Origin: UBA3102 sp964413055
Lineage (GTDB): Bacteria > Bacillota > Desulfotomaculia > Desulfotomaculales > Pelotomaculaceae
Direction: 5' to 3'
DNA: 64,000 nucleotides
Assembly: GCA_964413055.1 (NCBI GenBank)
Contig: CAYPRB010000001.1
Span: 62,001-126,000 of the forward strand
Under the pieces are notes generated by a model, which saw nothing but the letters and a program-made list of their open reading frames with translations, ran no database searches and was not told the origin of the DNA. A program made the translations under genes and the position numbers. Positions 16,166 through 24,364 of the stretch are shown here, piece after piece; within the stretch, counting starts at the first letter, position 1; each line of letters begins with the position of its first letter.

Positions 16166-17392
16166 GTGAGAAAGCCCAAGTGGCTTTTAATCACCATAAC
16201 TTTACTGTTGGCGTGTTCGGTGCTCGTGGCTGCCGGGTGCGGCGGAGGCGGTGCCCCGGAAAGTGCCGATGCGATTAAAGTAGGTGTGGTCCTGCCGCTT
16301 ACCGGTGAAATGGCCATGTTCGGGAATATGGAAAAGAATTCTTTTGAAATGGCTTACGAAGAGTTGAAAGCCGCCGGTAAAACTACCATCGACGGTAAAG
16401 AGATCGAGTTGCTATTTGAAGACGGGCAGGGATTGCAAGACGTATCGAAATCGGCGACAGAAAAACTGGTGAACCAGGATGGGGTAATCTTGCTCAGCGG
16501 TGGTTACAGTAGTGCTTGCACCAACGTTATCGCCGGTTCCGCCCAAACCCTGCAGACGCCTTTCTTGATTGTCACTGGTTCGTCCGACGAGATTACGGAG
16601 CAGGGCTGGCAGTATGTATTCAGAGGCACGGCGGCCCCGGCCAGCAAGTACACCAATGCTTATTGGGATATGGCCGACCAGGTGATCAAGCCCCAAAAAG
16701 TGGCCATTATTTATGAAAATACCGACTTTGGTTCCTCTTCGGCCAAAGGTTTCCGTGCCGAATGTGCAGAAAGGGGCATCGAAGTGGTATTTGACCAGTC
16801 TTATGAATCCGGTGCGATTGATTTCAAACCTATGCTGGCCAATATGAGGGTTGAGGATCCCGACGTAATCTTTGCCGTTTCGTACGTCATGGATGCGGCA
16901 ATGATTGTCAAGCAGATGAAGGAGCTTAATTTTAACACGGAATTGTTCGTTGGCGGCGGTGCCGGGTATACCATGCCCGAGTTTAAGAACAACGCCGGCG
17001 CGTCATCAGAATACGTTGCCTCCACTACTTTATGGATTCCCAACGTCGCCTGGCCGGGTGTAAATGAATACTTTGAAGGTTACCAGGAGAGATACGGCGC
17101 CGAACCGGATTATCACGGGGCCCAGGCCTACGCGACAATGTACGTGATTGCCGATGCCCTGCAACGGGCGGAAGATATGAGCAGGGCGGGAGTTCAAAAA
17201 GCGTTGAAAGAAACCGATTTAGAAACAATCATGGGACCGGTCAAGTTTGAAGACTGGGAAGGTTACACCAATCAGAATATGCCAATTACTTATGTGGTGC
17301 AGTGGCAGGACGGTGAGCTTGAGGTTGTTTGGCCGGAGGAAGTTAAGTCTGCCGATTATGTTTATCCGGTTCCCAAGTGGGACGAAAGGTAG
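16166..17392 (+). CDS. livK: Branched-chain-type amino acid ABC transporter, substrate-binding lipoprotein (liv I)
   Basis: 408-aa type-1 periplasmic-binding-fold lipoprotein (Peripla_BP_6). Start at GTG 16166 because AGGAGG lies 7 nt upstream; an in-frame ATG at 16148 precedes that ribosome site. The signal peptide (RKPKW, hydrophobic stretch) ends in the lipobox VAAGC, with the lipidated Cys at about residue 25, followed by a Gly-rich linker. The mature part begins IKVGVVLPLTGEMAMFGNMEKN, the normal LivK opening, and contains LLSGGYSSACTNVIAG and YENTDFGSSSAKGF. Ligands in this family include Leu/Ile/Val, other amino acids, amides, urea and aromatic acids, so specificity is open. Separated from the permease genes by 353 nt, which may let it be expressed at a higher level. 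Confidence 0.9.
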   Translation: MRKPKWLLITITLLLACSVLVAAGCGGGGAPESADAIKVGVVLPLTGEMAMFGNMEKNSFEMAYEELKAAGKTTIDGKEIELLFEDGQGLQDVSKSATEKLVNQDGVILLSGGYSSACTNVIAGSAQTLQTPFLIVTGSSDEITEQGWQYVFRGTAAPASKYTNAYWDMADQVIKPQKVAIIYENTDFGSSSAKGFRAECAERGIEVVFDQSYESGAIDFKPMLANMRVEDPDVIFAVSYVMDAAMIVKQMKELNFNTELFVGGGAGYTMPEFKNNAGASSEYVASTTLWIPNVAWPGVNEYFEGYQERYGAEPDYHGAQAYATMYVIADALQRAEDMSRAGVQKALKETDLETIMGPVKFEDWEGYTNQNMPITYVVQWQDGELEVVWPEEVKSADYVYPVPKWDER

Positions 17393-17416
17393 TTTGTTAA
17401 AAAACAATTAACGAAG

Positions 17417-17441
17417 CGCGGGCATAAGGCATGCCCGTGCC
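17417..17441 (+). terminator. Hairpin after livK (possible mRNA processing/stability site)
   Basis: CGGGCAT and ATGCCCG pair across about 5 nt, 24 nt past the livK stop. There is no T-run, so it is unlikely to be a true terminator. Such hairpins commonly protect the binding-protein part of a transporter transcript. Confidence 0.35.
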
Positions 17442-17517
17442 GGTCCCGCAAATCCCCATATCTGTTAGAAAGAGATAATCTGGTATTTTTAGTTTTAAAA
17501 TATATGGCGTAATATTT

Positions 17518-17655
17518 ATGGTCACCGTCAAGGTTCCGGATGAAAAACCCGGTATTGCGGACAGGCAGGAATGTGAGAACTGTTCCGTGTGGAAAACGGC
17601 TTTAAGCACAATTGGCGGCTTTAATCCCGGGCAAGGTGAACAGGGACGGGAATGA
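17518..17655 (+). CDS. Possible 45-aa small protein with a CENC motif
   Basis: An ATG-started frame (MVTVKVPDEKPG... CENCSVWKTALS) between livK and livH. The CxxC pair and the hydrophilic start are suggestive, but there is no ribosome binding site and the frame runs into an inverted repeat. It may be chance or a gene remnant; no homology recognised. Confidence 0.15.
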   Translation: MVTVKVPDEKPGIADRQECENCSVWKTALSTIGGFNPGQGEQGRE

Positions 17656-17688
17656 TTGTTTTTTTGACAGGATAGGGTTGTTCACCTT
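17633..17688. repeat. Inverted repeat between livK and livH
   Basis: Perfect 10-bp arms AAGGTGAACA (17633-17642) and TGTTCACCTT (17679-17688) around 36 nt. The left arm continues with GGGACGGGAA, resembling the core of the element at 15129-15157. Either a REP-like element or an operator pair. Confidence 0.5.
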
Positions 17689-17745
17689 AACGGGAAAGGT
17701 ATAAAGCTGCTTTTTTTTGCTAGCAATGGGGAGGTAGGCTATTAG

Positions 17746-18621
17746 ATGGTTCTATTTGGACAAACGGTCATATGCGGTATTTTACTTGGCGGGATGTATG
17801 CCCTTATTGCTATCGGTATGACCTTGATTATGGGGGTTATGAATATAATCAACCTGGCGCACGGGTCCCTGGTGATGGTGGGGATGTACGTGGCCTACGT
17901 GTGTTTCACGCAATTCGGCATCGACCCGTATTTGGGCATGTTTGCAGCCATGGCCGTGCTGTTTGTTATCGGTTGCCTGCTGCAGAGGTATATGATTAAC
18001 CGGTTGGTGGAAGTGGATTCAATTCTGCCGGAAAACCAGGTGTTGCTTACCGTTGGAATTATGCTGGTATTGACAGAAATAGCGCGGTTGATTTTTAAAT
18101 CCGATTACCGTTCGGTTACTACCAGTTATTCATCACAAACGATGTATTTTGGGGATATGTCGATCAGCGTGCCCATGCTGACGGGGTTTTTTATTGCCAT
18201 GTTGTTTACTTTTTTACTGCACCTTTTTTTAACCAGGACAGATATCGGCAAATCGATCCGGGCGGTTGCCCAGGATCGTGATGCTGCCATATATATGGGA
18301 ATTAATTCTTCCAAGATTACCATGATCACGTTCGGTATCGGTTCGGCCCTGGCCGCTGCCGGCGGTTCGCTGCTTTTGCCGTTGTTTTACCTGTGGCCGG
18401 ATATAGGACACTTTTTTACCGCAAAGGCATTTATTATAACTATTCTGGGTGGAATGGGCAGTACGATGGGAGCCGGCATCGGGGGATTGGTGCTGGGAAT
18501 CGCCGAATCCCTGGGTGCTACTTATATCTCCATGGGATATAAGGATATTGTCGGACTGGTGATATTTCTATTGGTACTCCTTTTCCTGCCCGGGGGTTTC
18601 AGGAGCTTAGCCAAGAGGTGA
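17746..18621 (+). CDS. livH: Branched-chain-type amino acid ABC transporter, permease LivH (liv I)
   Basis: 291-aa inner-membrane permease with about 8 hydrophobic helices. The N-terminal GILLGGMYALIAIGMTLIMGVMNIINLAHGSL and the C-terminal GGMGSTMGAGIGGLVLGIAESLG (with the coupling-loop EAA-like glycine) are standard for LivH. It pairs with LivM to form the channel. Start ATG at 17746, with GGGGAGG about 11 nt upstream. Followed 7 nt later by livM. Confidence 0.93.
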   Translation: MVLFGQTVICGILLGGMYALIAIGMTLIMGVMNIINLAHGSLVMVGMYVAYVCFTQFGIDPYLGMFAAMAVLFVIGCLLQRYMINRLVEVDSILPENQVLLTVGIMLVLTEIARLIFKSDYRSVTTSYSSQTMYFGDMSISVPMLTGFFIAMLFTFLLHLFLTRTDIGKSIRAVAQDRDAAIYMGINSSKITMITFGIGSALAAAGGSLLLPLFYLWPDIGHFFTAKAFIITILGGMGSTMGAGIGGLVLGIAESLGATYISMGYKDIVGLVIFLLVLLFLPGGFRSLAKR

Positions 18622-18628
18622 TTGAGCA

Positions 18629-19582
18629 ATGAAAAAAACGAACAATATTATAGGCGTAATTGTTTTTGTTGCAGCGCTTTTGCTGCCGGTAATAATTCAA
18701 GCTCCTTACCAGATGCACATTTTAATCCTGGTACTGATTTGGGCGGTTATGGGCACTGCCTGGAACCTTCTCGGGGGCTATGCCGGGCAGGTTTCATTCG
18801 GTCACGCGGCTTTTTTCGGGGTGGGAGCTTATGCCGCAGGATTACTTGAGTTCCACCTGGGTATTTCACCCTGGTGGGGTATGATCCTGGGACCCGTGCT
18901 CGCCGCTCTGGTTTCCCTGCCGATCGGCTTGATTTGTTTCCGGCTGCGGGGCCCGTATTTTGCCCTGGCCATGCTTGCTCTGGGCGAGATCTTCAGGCTT
19001 TTATTCACCAATATGGAGTCTTTTACCAATGGAGCCAAGGGGATCTTGATTATGCCGGCAATTACAGACAAAGTCTTTTATTATTATTCCGGCCTGCTGA
19101 TGCTTTTAGTTACGGTGTTAGTTACTACTTTGATCGTCAGGTCGAAAATCGGCTATTACCTGGTTTCTATCCGGGAGGATCAGGATGCTGCTACTTCTCT
19201 GGGGATTCCCACCACCTTATATAAAAACCTTGCTATTTTGTCGAGCGCGTTTTTCACCGGGCTGGCAGGAGCTTTCTACATGAACTACGTGGCTTTTATC
19301 GACCCGCACATAGTTTTTAACCTGACCAGTATTTCGGTAATGTTGATAATGGTGGTCATGTTGGGCGGGGTTGCTACCACCTGGGGACCCACCGTCGGTG
19401 CGGCGTTATACATTTATTTAGGCGAGGTGTTCCGTACCACGCTCGGTTCGGCGAACGTGCTGGTTTTTGGTATTCTTGTCTGCCTGATCATCATGTTCCT
19501 GCCCAACGGTATTGTTGGTGAAATAGGCATGCTGAAACAGGTCGTGACCCGGAAAAAAACCAGCGTTAAGGAGGGGATCTGA
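18629..19582 (+). CDS. livM: Branched-chain-type amino acid ABC transporter, permease LivM (liv I)
   Basis: 317-aa membrane permease. WNLLGGYAGQVSFGHAAFFGVGAYAAG, RLRGPYFALAMLALGEIFRLLF and LGGVATTWGPTVGAALYIYLGE are the standard LivM blocks. It is the partner of LivH. Start ATG at 18629, with GAGGTGATTG just upstream overlapping the livH stop, so translation is probably coupled. The next gene follows after 2 nt. Confidence 0.93.
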   Translation: MKKTNNIIGVIVFVAALLLPVIIQAPYQMHILILVLIWAVMGTAWNLLGGYAGQVSFGHAAFFGVGAYAAGLLEFHLGISPWWGMILGPVLAALVSLPIGLICFRLRGPYFALAMLALGEIFRLLFTNMESFTNGAKGILIMPAITDKVFYYYSGLLMLLVTVLVTTLIVRSKIGYYLVSIREDQDAATSLGIPTTLYKNLAILSSAFFTGLAGAFYMNYVAFIDPHIVFNLTSISVMLIMVVMLGGVATTWGPTVGAALYIYLGEVFRTTLGSANVLVFGILVCLIIMFLPNGIVGEIGMLKQVVTRKKTSVKEGI

Positions 19583-19584
19583 TC

Positions 19585-20304
19585 TTGAAGTTTTTTGAAG
19601 CCAGGGATATTACCAAGAAATTCGGCGGGTTGGCGGCGGTTTCAGATTTAAGCTTCACCGTCGAGCAGGGTGAAATTTTCGGGGTGATCGGCCCGAACGG
19701 GTCCGGCAAAACAACGGTATTCAACCTGATCAGCCGGTTTTTCCCGCTTACGGAAGGTGAAATATATTTTAAGGGGCAACAGATCGATAATCTGCCCGCG
19801 CATAAGATATGCGCCTTGGGTATCGGCAGGACGTTCCAGGTGGTTAAGCCTTTGAGGCGCATGAGCGTGATCGACAACATTATGGCCGGGGCGTTTTTGC
19901 GTACCAGCAGTGTTAAGAAGGCCAGGCAAAAGGCAGAGGAGGTATGTGAATTCTGCAATATGAGGCAGTATGAAAATTACGAAGCCAAAAGTTTGCCCAT
20001 TCCGCTGCGCAAAAGGTTGGAAATCGCCCGGGCCCTGGCTGCAGAACCGGAATTGCTCATGCTGGACGAGACCTGCGCGGGTTTAAATCCCAAGGAATCG
20101 GAAAAGGCTATCGAGTTAATCCAGAAGATCCGCGATAACGGAGTGACGATTATTATTGTCGAACACATTATGAAAGTTATGATGGGAATTTCCGACCGGA
20201 TTCTGGCTATAAATTTTGGTAAAGAAATCGCCATGGGGACGCCGCAGGAAGTGGCAAGTCATCCCGAGGTAATTAAAGCATATTTGGGTGAGGATTATGC
20301 TTAA
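19585..20304 (+). CDS. livG: Branched-chain-type amino acid ABC transporter, ATPase LivG (liv I)
   Basis: 239-aa ATP-binding subunit. Walker A GPNGSGKTT, family block GRTFQVVKPLRRMSVIDN, Walker B LLMLDE, then AGLNPKES and the switch His in IIIVEHIM. Odd: where most LivG proteins have LSYGQQR, this one has LPIPLRKRLEIARAL. The LSGGQ-type signature is therefore replaced by a variant; I recall a LivG clade with LTLPDRKRLE at this site, so it is probably functional. Start TTG at 19585, with GGAGGGG about 6 nt upstream. The C-terminal LivG tail (HPEVIKAYLGEDYA) is intact and overlaps the next gene. Confidence 0.91.
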   Translation: MKFFEARDITKKFGGLAAVSDLSFTVEQGEIFGVIGPNGSGKTTVFNLISRFFPLTEGEIYFKGQQIDNLPAHKICALGIGRTFQVVKPLRRMSVIDNIMAGAFLRTSSVKKARQKAEEVCEFCNMRQYENYEAKSLPIPLRKRLEIARALAAEPELLMLDETCAGLNPKESEKAIELIQKIRDNGVTIIIVEHIMKVMMGISDRILAINFGKEIAMGTPQEVASHPEVIKAYLGEDYA

Positions 20305-21001
20305 AGTAAATAATATGGACGTAGCGTACAAGGATGTCCAGGTTCTTTGGGACATTTCGTTCGAGGTGTACCAGGGGGAGTTGGTGGTTCTGCTCGGTGC
20401 TAACGGTGCCGGCAAAACGACCACGTTGAACGCCATTTCGGGCCTGCTGCCGGTTAAAAAAGGGAACATTGAATTCATGGGGCAGGATTTAACCAGGCTT
20501 CCGGGGCATAAAATTGCCGGGTTAGGTATAACCCACGTACCCGAGGGCAGGCGTTTGTTTCCGGAAATGAGCGTGCGGGAAAATCTGGAAATAGGTTCGC
20601 TTTTTCCCGAGGCCAAGGCAAAGAGGAAAGAAACGATGCACAAGGTTTTTGAATTGTTTCCTATTCTGCATGAAAGACAGAACCAGGAGGCCGGCACCTT
20701 AAGCGGCGGCCAGCAGCAGATGCTGGCCCTGGGCAGGGGTTTAATGGCGTTGCCGAAATTGCTGATTATGGACGAGCCGTCTCTGGGACTGGCGCCGGTG
20801 CTGGTGAAACAAATTTTTGATAAAATTAAGGAAATTAATGATGAGGGGGTCACGGTCCTGCTGGTGGAACAGAACGTGGTGCAGACTTTGAATTTATGCC
20901 ACCGGGCCTACGTGCTGGAGAACGGCAAGATAACCATGACCGGGCGCGGGGAGGAGCTTTTGAACGACCCGCACGTCAAGGAAGCGTACCTGGGGATCTA
21001 A
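20297..21001 (+). CDS. livF: Branched-chain-type amino acid ABC transporter, ATPase LivF (liv I)
   Basis: 234-aa ATP-binding subunit. Walker A LGANGAGKTT, LSGGQQQMLALGRGLM signature, Walker B LLIMDEPSLGLAP and VLLVEQNV are all canonical. ATG at 20297 is chosen over a GTG 9 nt upstream because GGTGAGG then serves as ribosome site; it overlaps the livG stop by 8 nt (coupled). Last gene of liv operon I, followed by a clear terminator. Confidence 0.93.
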   Translation: MLKVNNMDVAYKDVQVLWDISFEVYQGELVVLLGANGAGKTTTLNAISGLLPVKKGNIEFMGQDLTRLPGHKIAGLGITHVPEGRRLFPEMSVRENLEIGSLFPEAKAKRKETMHKVFELFPILHERQNQEAGTLSGGQQQMLALGRGLMALPKLLIMDEPSLGLAPVLVKQIFDKIKEINDEGVTVLLVEQNVVQTLNLCHRAYVLENGKITMTGRGEELLNDPHVKEAYLGI

Positions 21002-21010
21002 AGAACTGCA

Positions 21011-21043
21011 AAACCTACCGATTTTAAAGGCGGTAGGTTTTTT
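21011..21043 (+). terminator. Rho-independent terminator of liv operon I
   Basis: CCTACCG pairs with CGGTAGG across 10 nt, followed by six T. Confidence 0.88.
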
Positions 21044-21092
21044 GTCGATTAAGGGGGCACATGCGCCGCCTTGCAAGTCCACACAGGTCGCA
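21044..21092. repeat. Post-terminator repeat, copy A
   Basis: The 49 bases after the terminator T-run, including ACATGCGCCGCC and ACAGGTCGC, align with 51095-51141, which also begins right after the T-run of a terminator. By my alignment 35 of 47 positions match with one 2-nt gap. Nature unknown. Confidence 0.45.
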
Positions 21093-21130
21093 CAAAGGCG
21101 AATTTATTCTCCGCTCCCTATCACCATTTT

Positions 21131-21403
21131 TTATTTGCCGGCGTTTTTGTCCAGGCCAGCTACGAAGACCAGAATTTTGGCCACCGCCTCGTAAAGCTCC
21201 GGCGGGATTTCACTGCCCACCCCCAGGTCGTGCAGGGTTTGGGCCAGAGTTTGGTCCTGGTACAGCGGCACTCCTGCCTCCCGGGCGATATTTTTTATCT
21301 GCTGCGCCTTGCGTCCCCGGCCGGTGGCGACAACTACCGGTGCGTCGTTTTTTTCCGGTTCGTAACGCAGTGCCGTGGCGGTCTCCTTGCGCAGGTCGTC
21401 CAT
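21131..21403 (-). CDS. FlhB-like cytoplasmic domain protein (YlqH-like)
   Basis: 90-aa stand-alone protein matching the C-terminal cytoplasmic domain of FlhB/YscU: TATALRYEPEKNDAPVVVATGRG, IAREAGVPLYQDQTLAQTL and IPPELYEAVAKILVFV. The NPTH autocleavage motif of FlhB is absent, as usual in the stand-alone YlqH type. Family knowledge associates these with flagellar export, though B. subtilis YlqH has no firm role. Start ATG at 21403 with GAGGTG 7 nt upstream. Second gene of a two-gene unit with the FliK-like gene, 9 nt apart. Confidence 0.85.
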   Translation of the reverse strand: MDDLRKETATALRYEPEKNDAPVVVATGRGRKAQQIKNIAREAGVPLYQDQTLAQTLHDLGVGSEIPPELYEAVAKILVFVAGLDKNAGK

Positions 21404-21412
21404 GATTTCACC

Positions 21413-22009
21413 TCAAATCCTGTGGTCAAGCAGGTGTTGTTCCAGGCGCGGCAGCAGTTCCTCCTCAACCATGCCCAAACCGGCCCTGGTTTGGGTGCTC
21501 AGGGATACTTCTTTAAACCCGGCTTCCTTCAGACCGGCTCTTAAAAGCGTAAAGTTTTTCCGGAGCATTTGGCTTGCCGCCTGCTCCCCGGTAAAATATT
21601 TGACGCAAAGTGAGTCTTGGCGAAAGGAAAGCATGATCCAGATGTTGCCCAGGTTTTGGGTAACTAAACAGACCAAAAGCTCCGCCACCGGCCGCGATTT
21701 TGCACTTGCGTCCGCATCCTGTTTTTCGTCTTCCGTTCCGGCGAAAAATCTGGCCTCAGGAAAGAGTGCGGAACGTAAAGGGAGTGGGAGCAATGCGGGT
21801 GGCTGGACGGGTGGTGGTTCCGAAGCCGGTTTAGTTTTGAGAGCGGCAGAACGCTCCGGTAAAAAGCCGGTGTCCGGTGTTTCCAGCGCCTTTGCGGCGT
21901 AAGTTGCTGCTTGGCGCCCCCCTTCTGCTCCCTGTTTTCCGGATGCCGGGCCGGTTTTAACGTTCTGGGCGAGATTCAGGAGGAGAAGGGTTAAAGCGTT
22001 GATAGGCAT
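21413..22009 (-). CDS. FliK-like / YlqG-like protein
   Basis: 198-aa protein. The N-terminal half is Ala/Pro-rich and low-complexity. The C-terminal region from about residue 115 (NLGNIWIMLSFRQDSLCVKYFTG, then LLRAGLKEAGFKEVSLSTQTR) looks like the hook-length-control (Flg_hook) domain. Placement directly before the FlhB-like gene is the ylqG-ylqH order of Bacillus. No other flagellar genes are in the window, so a link to flagellar assembly remains inference. Start ATG at 22009. Confidence 0.65.
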   Translation of the reverse strand: MPINALTLLLLNLAQNVKTGPASGKQGAEGGRQAATYAAKALETPDTGFLPERSAALKTKPASEPPPVQPPALLPLPLRSALFPEARFFAGTEDEKQDADASAKSRPVAELLVCLVTQNLGNIWIMLSFRQDSLCVKYFTGEQAASQMLRKNFTLLRAGLKEAGFKEVSLSTQTRAGLGMVEEELLPRLEQHLLDHRI

Positions 22010-22149
22010 CTTAAAACCCCCACTTAGTTAAGTTGCTTCATTATTACTATCGGCAGTTTGTCTGGTATAATGAACGGGGTGAATTATTTTTGTATTATAG
22101 CAGGTAAAGACGGCTAAAAAAAAGAATTTTTCCTACGGGAGAGAAATAG

Positions 22150-22878
22150 ATGGAATTAAAGGCAATCTTTATCACTGCTTTTTTAGTGGGGTTTTCCGGT
22201 GCGATGATGCCGGGGCCAATGTTAACTGTAACGATAAGTGAAAGTGCCCGCCGGGGTTTTACCGCCGGCCCGCTGGTTACTTTAGGACATGCCTTGCTGG
22301 AATTGCTGCTGGTTATGGCATTGGTCGCGGGGCTTTCGGCCTATCTGACCACGGTTTGGGTTTCCCGCACGGTTGCGGTGCTGGGCGGGGCCTTCCTTAT
22401 TTACATGGGCTACGGTATGGTCAGGGATGCCCGTGCCGGTAAAGTCTCTGTGAAGCTACCGCAACCGCAGGCACCGATTTGTAAGGCCGCTTCCGGAAAT
22501 ACCTCCGGGGACGGGCCGGCTGAGGTGCCGGCAGGTACGGCTGGGGGTGGTACGGTGCGGCTGCACCCGGTGGCGGCCGGTATTTTAACCAGCGCGTCCA
22601 ATCCTTATTGGATCCTGTGGTGGGCCACGATCGGCCTGGGTTATATTACCCTGTCTTTGCGCCGCGGGTATGCCGGCCTGGCATCGTTTTTTACCGGGCA
22701 TGTCCTGGCCGACCTGGTCTGGTTCGGCCTGGTTGCCGCGGCGGTAGCGGGAGGCAGGAGGTTTTTAAGTGACGGTGTCTACCGGCTGATTATTTTAGTC
22801 TGCGGGATATTCCTGGTAACCTTGGGCGGTTATTTTATCTACAGCGGCCTGTTTACACGTTTGGTGCCGGTGGCATAA
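22150..22878 (+). CDS. LysE/RhtB-family exporter
   Basis: 242-aa membrane protein with about six helices. The opening FLVGFSGAMMPGPMLTVTISESARRGFTAGPLVTLGHALLE block, containing the family PGP motif, is diagnostic of the LysE superfamily. A hydrophilic Pro/Gly-rich loop (about residues 100-140) precedes ASNPYWILWWATIG, also a family block. It is a probable exporter of an amino acid or another small metabolite; the substrate is not predictable. Start ATG at 22150 with GGGAG upstream. Single gene. Confidence 0.87.
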   Translation: MELKAIFITAFLVGFSGAMMPGPMLTVTISESARRGFTAGPLVTLGHALLELLLVMALVAGLSAYLTTVWVSRTVAVLGGAFLIYMGYGMVRDARAGKVSVKLPQPQAPICKAASGNTSGDGPAEVPAGTAGGGTVRLHPVAAGILTSASNPYWILWWATIGLGYITLSLRRGYAGLASFFTGHVLADLVWFGLVAAAVAGGRRFLSDGVYRLIILVCGIFLVTLGGYFIYSGLFTRLVPVA

Positions 22879-22932
22879 TAAAGAGCGGGTGAAAGGTAAT
22901 CTTGATTAATAACCAAAAGGGGGTTGAAAAAA

Positions 22933-24333
22933 GTGACGGTAGTTTTTTGCGGAATTTGCCCCCACCCCCCTATCGCGGTGCCGGAGGTCGGCGGGGATGA
23001 ATCGGTGCAAGTGGAGGCCACCCGGCAGGCATTGCTGGAGTTGGGACGGCGGATAAGGGACAGCGGAGCCGAAACGGTGGTCATTATATCACCGCACGCT
23101 ACGGTTTTCAGGAACGTGATCGGTATCAACACGGTGCCTGTTTTGCAAGGGGATCTGGGCCGGTTTTTAGCGTCAGAGGTCAAGTTCGAACGGGAAAACG
23201 ACCTTGACCTGGCGGGCGCAATAAAGGAGCAAGCGGCGGAGTTGGGCCTGGAAGTATTGGAGCTTACGGCGGATATGGAAAAGGGGCATGATATTACGCT
23301 TGACCTGGACCACGGGGTTACCGTGCCCCTTTATTTTCTTCAAAAGGCGGGGGTGGAGGTGCCCCTCGTACACGTGTCCATGGCAGTGGGGCCGCCGGAA
23401 AGGCTCTGTTTCTTCGGGCAGGCCGTGCGCCGTGCGGCGCGGTCCCTGGGCCGGAAAACCGCCTTGTTGGCCAGCGGTGATCTTTCGCACTGCCTGGCCG
23501 CGGGTGCTCCCGGGGGATATAATCCGCGGGGGGCGGAGTTTGACCGGAAGCTTGCCGCGTTGCTGGCCGGTCCGGACGCGAAAAAAATTATTAAAATGGA
23601 CCCGGCGTTGGTACGGCAGGCTGCGGAATGCGGTTACCACGCCATCGTCATGATGCTGGGGGCACTGGACGGGTACGAGCTTGAGGCGGAAGTGCTTTCT
23701 TACGAGGGCCCCTTCGGGGTAGGTTACCTGGTGGCGGCTTACCGGCCGGCCGGTATCGGGGGGGAACAATCTTTCCTGAACCGGCTGCAATCCCAACGCC
23801 GGGAGGAAGTGGAAAACCGCAGGGCCGGGGAAAGCTTTCTGGTGCGGTTGGCCCGGGAGACGCTGGAGAGACACGTCAAAAGAATGCCGCGGCCGGAAAT
23901 TACCGGTATCCCGGAAGAGTTCAAAGGCCGGGCGGGCACTTTTGTCTCCATTAAAAAGCACGGCGTCCTGCGCGGCTGTATCGGCACCATTGAGCCGGTC
24001 ACGAGCAGTATTGTTGATGAAGTAATGGCTAACGCCGTCAAGACGGGCGTCCATGATCCCCGTTTTCAGCCGGTGCAGAAGCAGGAGCTGGATGATCTGG
24101 AATACTCGGTGGATGTATTGCAGCCTCCCGAGCCCGTCACGGGCGTGGAACAACTGGATCCCGGGAAGTACGGGGTGATTGTCCGGGCGGGGGCGAAAAA
24201 AGGCCTGTTGCTGCCGGACCTGGAAGGTGTCGACTCGGCCGGGGAACAGGTGGCGATCGTGCGCCAAAAGGCCGGGATCGGCCCTGATGAACCGGTAATG
24301 CTGGAGAGGTTTAAGGTAGCCAGGTACAAATAA
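22933..24333 (+). CDS. AmmeMemoRadiSam protein: LigB/MEMO-like domain fused to AMMECR1
   Basis: 466-aa fusion. Residues 1 to about 270 have the class III extradiol-dioxygenase (LigB) / MEMO fold with conserved His motifs CPHPPIAVPEVGG, IISPHATVF, EKGHDITLDLDHG and LASGDLSHCL. From about residue 300 to the end is an AMMECR1 domain with the signature GVLRGCIGTIEPV. GTG at 22933 is preferred over TTG at 22924 because the AAAAGGGGG ribosome site abuts the TTG but lies 9 nt from the GTG. Followed 31 nt downstream by the radical SAM partner. The system is widespread in anaerobes and archaea, and its reaction is unknown to me. The dioxygenase-type His residues suggest metal binding, though not necessarily oxygen chemistry in an anaerobe. 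Confidence 0.9.
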   Translation: MTVVFCGICPHPPIAVPEVGGDESVQVEATRQALLELGRRIRDSGAETVVIISPHATVFRNVIGINTVPVLQGDLGRFLASEVKFERENDLDLAGAIKEQAAELGLEVLELTADMEKGHDITLDLDHGVTVPLYFLQKAGVEVPLVHVSMAVGPPERLCFFGQAVRRAARSLGRKTALLASGDLSHCLAAGAPGGYNPRGAEFDRKLAALLAGPDAKKIIKMDPALVRQAAECGYHAIVMMLGALDGYELEAEVLSYEGPFGVGYLVAAYRPAGIGGEQSFLNRLQSQRREEVENRRAGESFLVRLARETLERHVKRMPRPEITGIPEEFKGRAGTFVSIKKHGVLRGCIGTIEPVTSSIVDEVMANAVKTGVHDPRFQPVQKQELDDLEYSVDVLQPPEPVTGVEQLDPGKYGVIVRAGAKKGLLLPDLEGVDSAGEQVAIVRQKAGIGPDEPVMLERFKVARYK

Positions 24334-24364
24334 AATTAGTTTTTTAGAACAAAGGGGAATCATC

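Noticed and set aside
23173..24363. 396-codon minus-strand open frame opposite the MEMO/AMMECR1 gene
   Set aside because: Shadow frame; translation has no family resemblance, while the plus strand has clear motifs.
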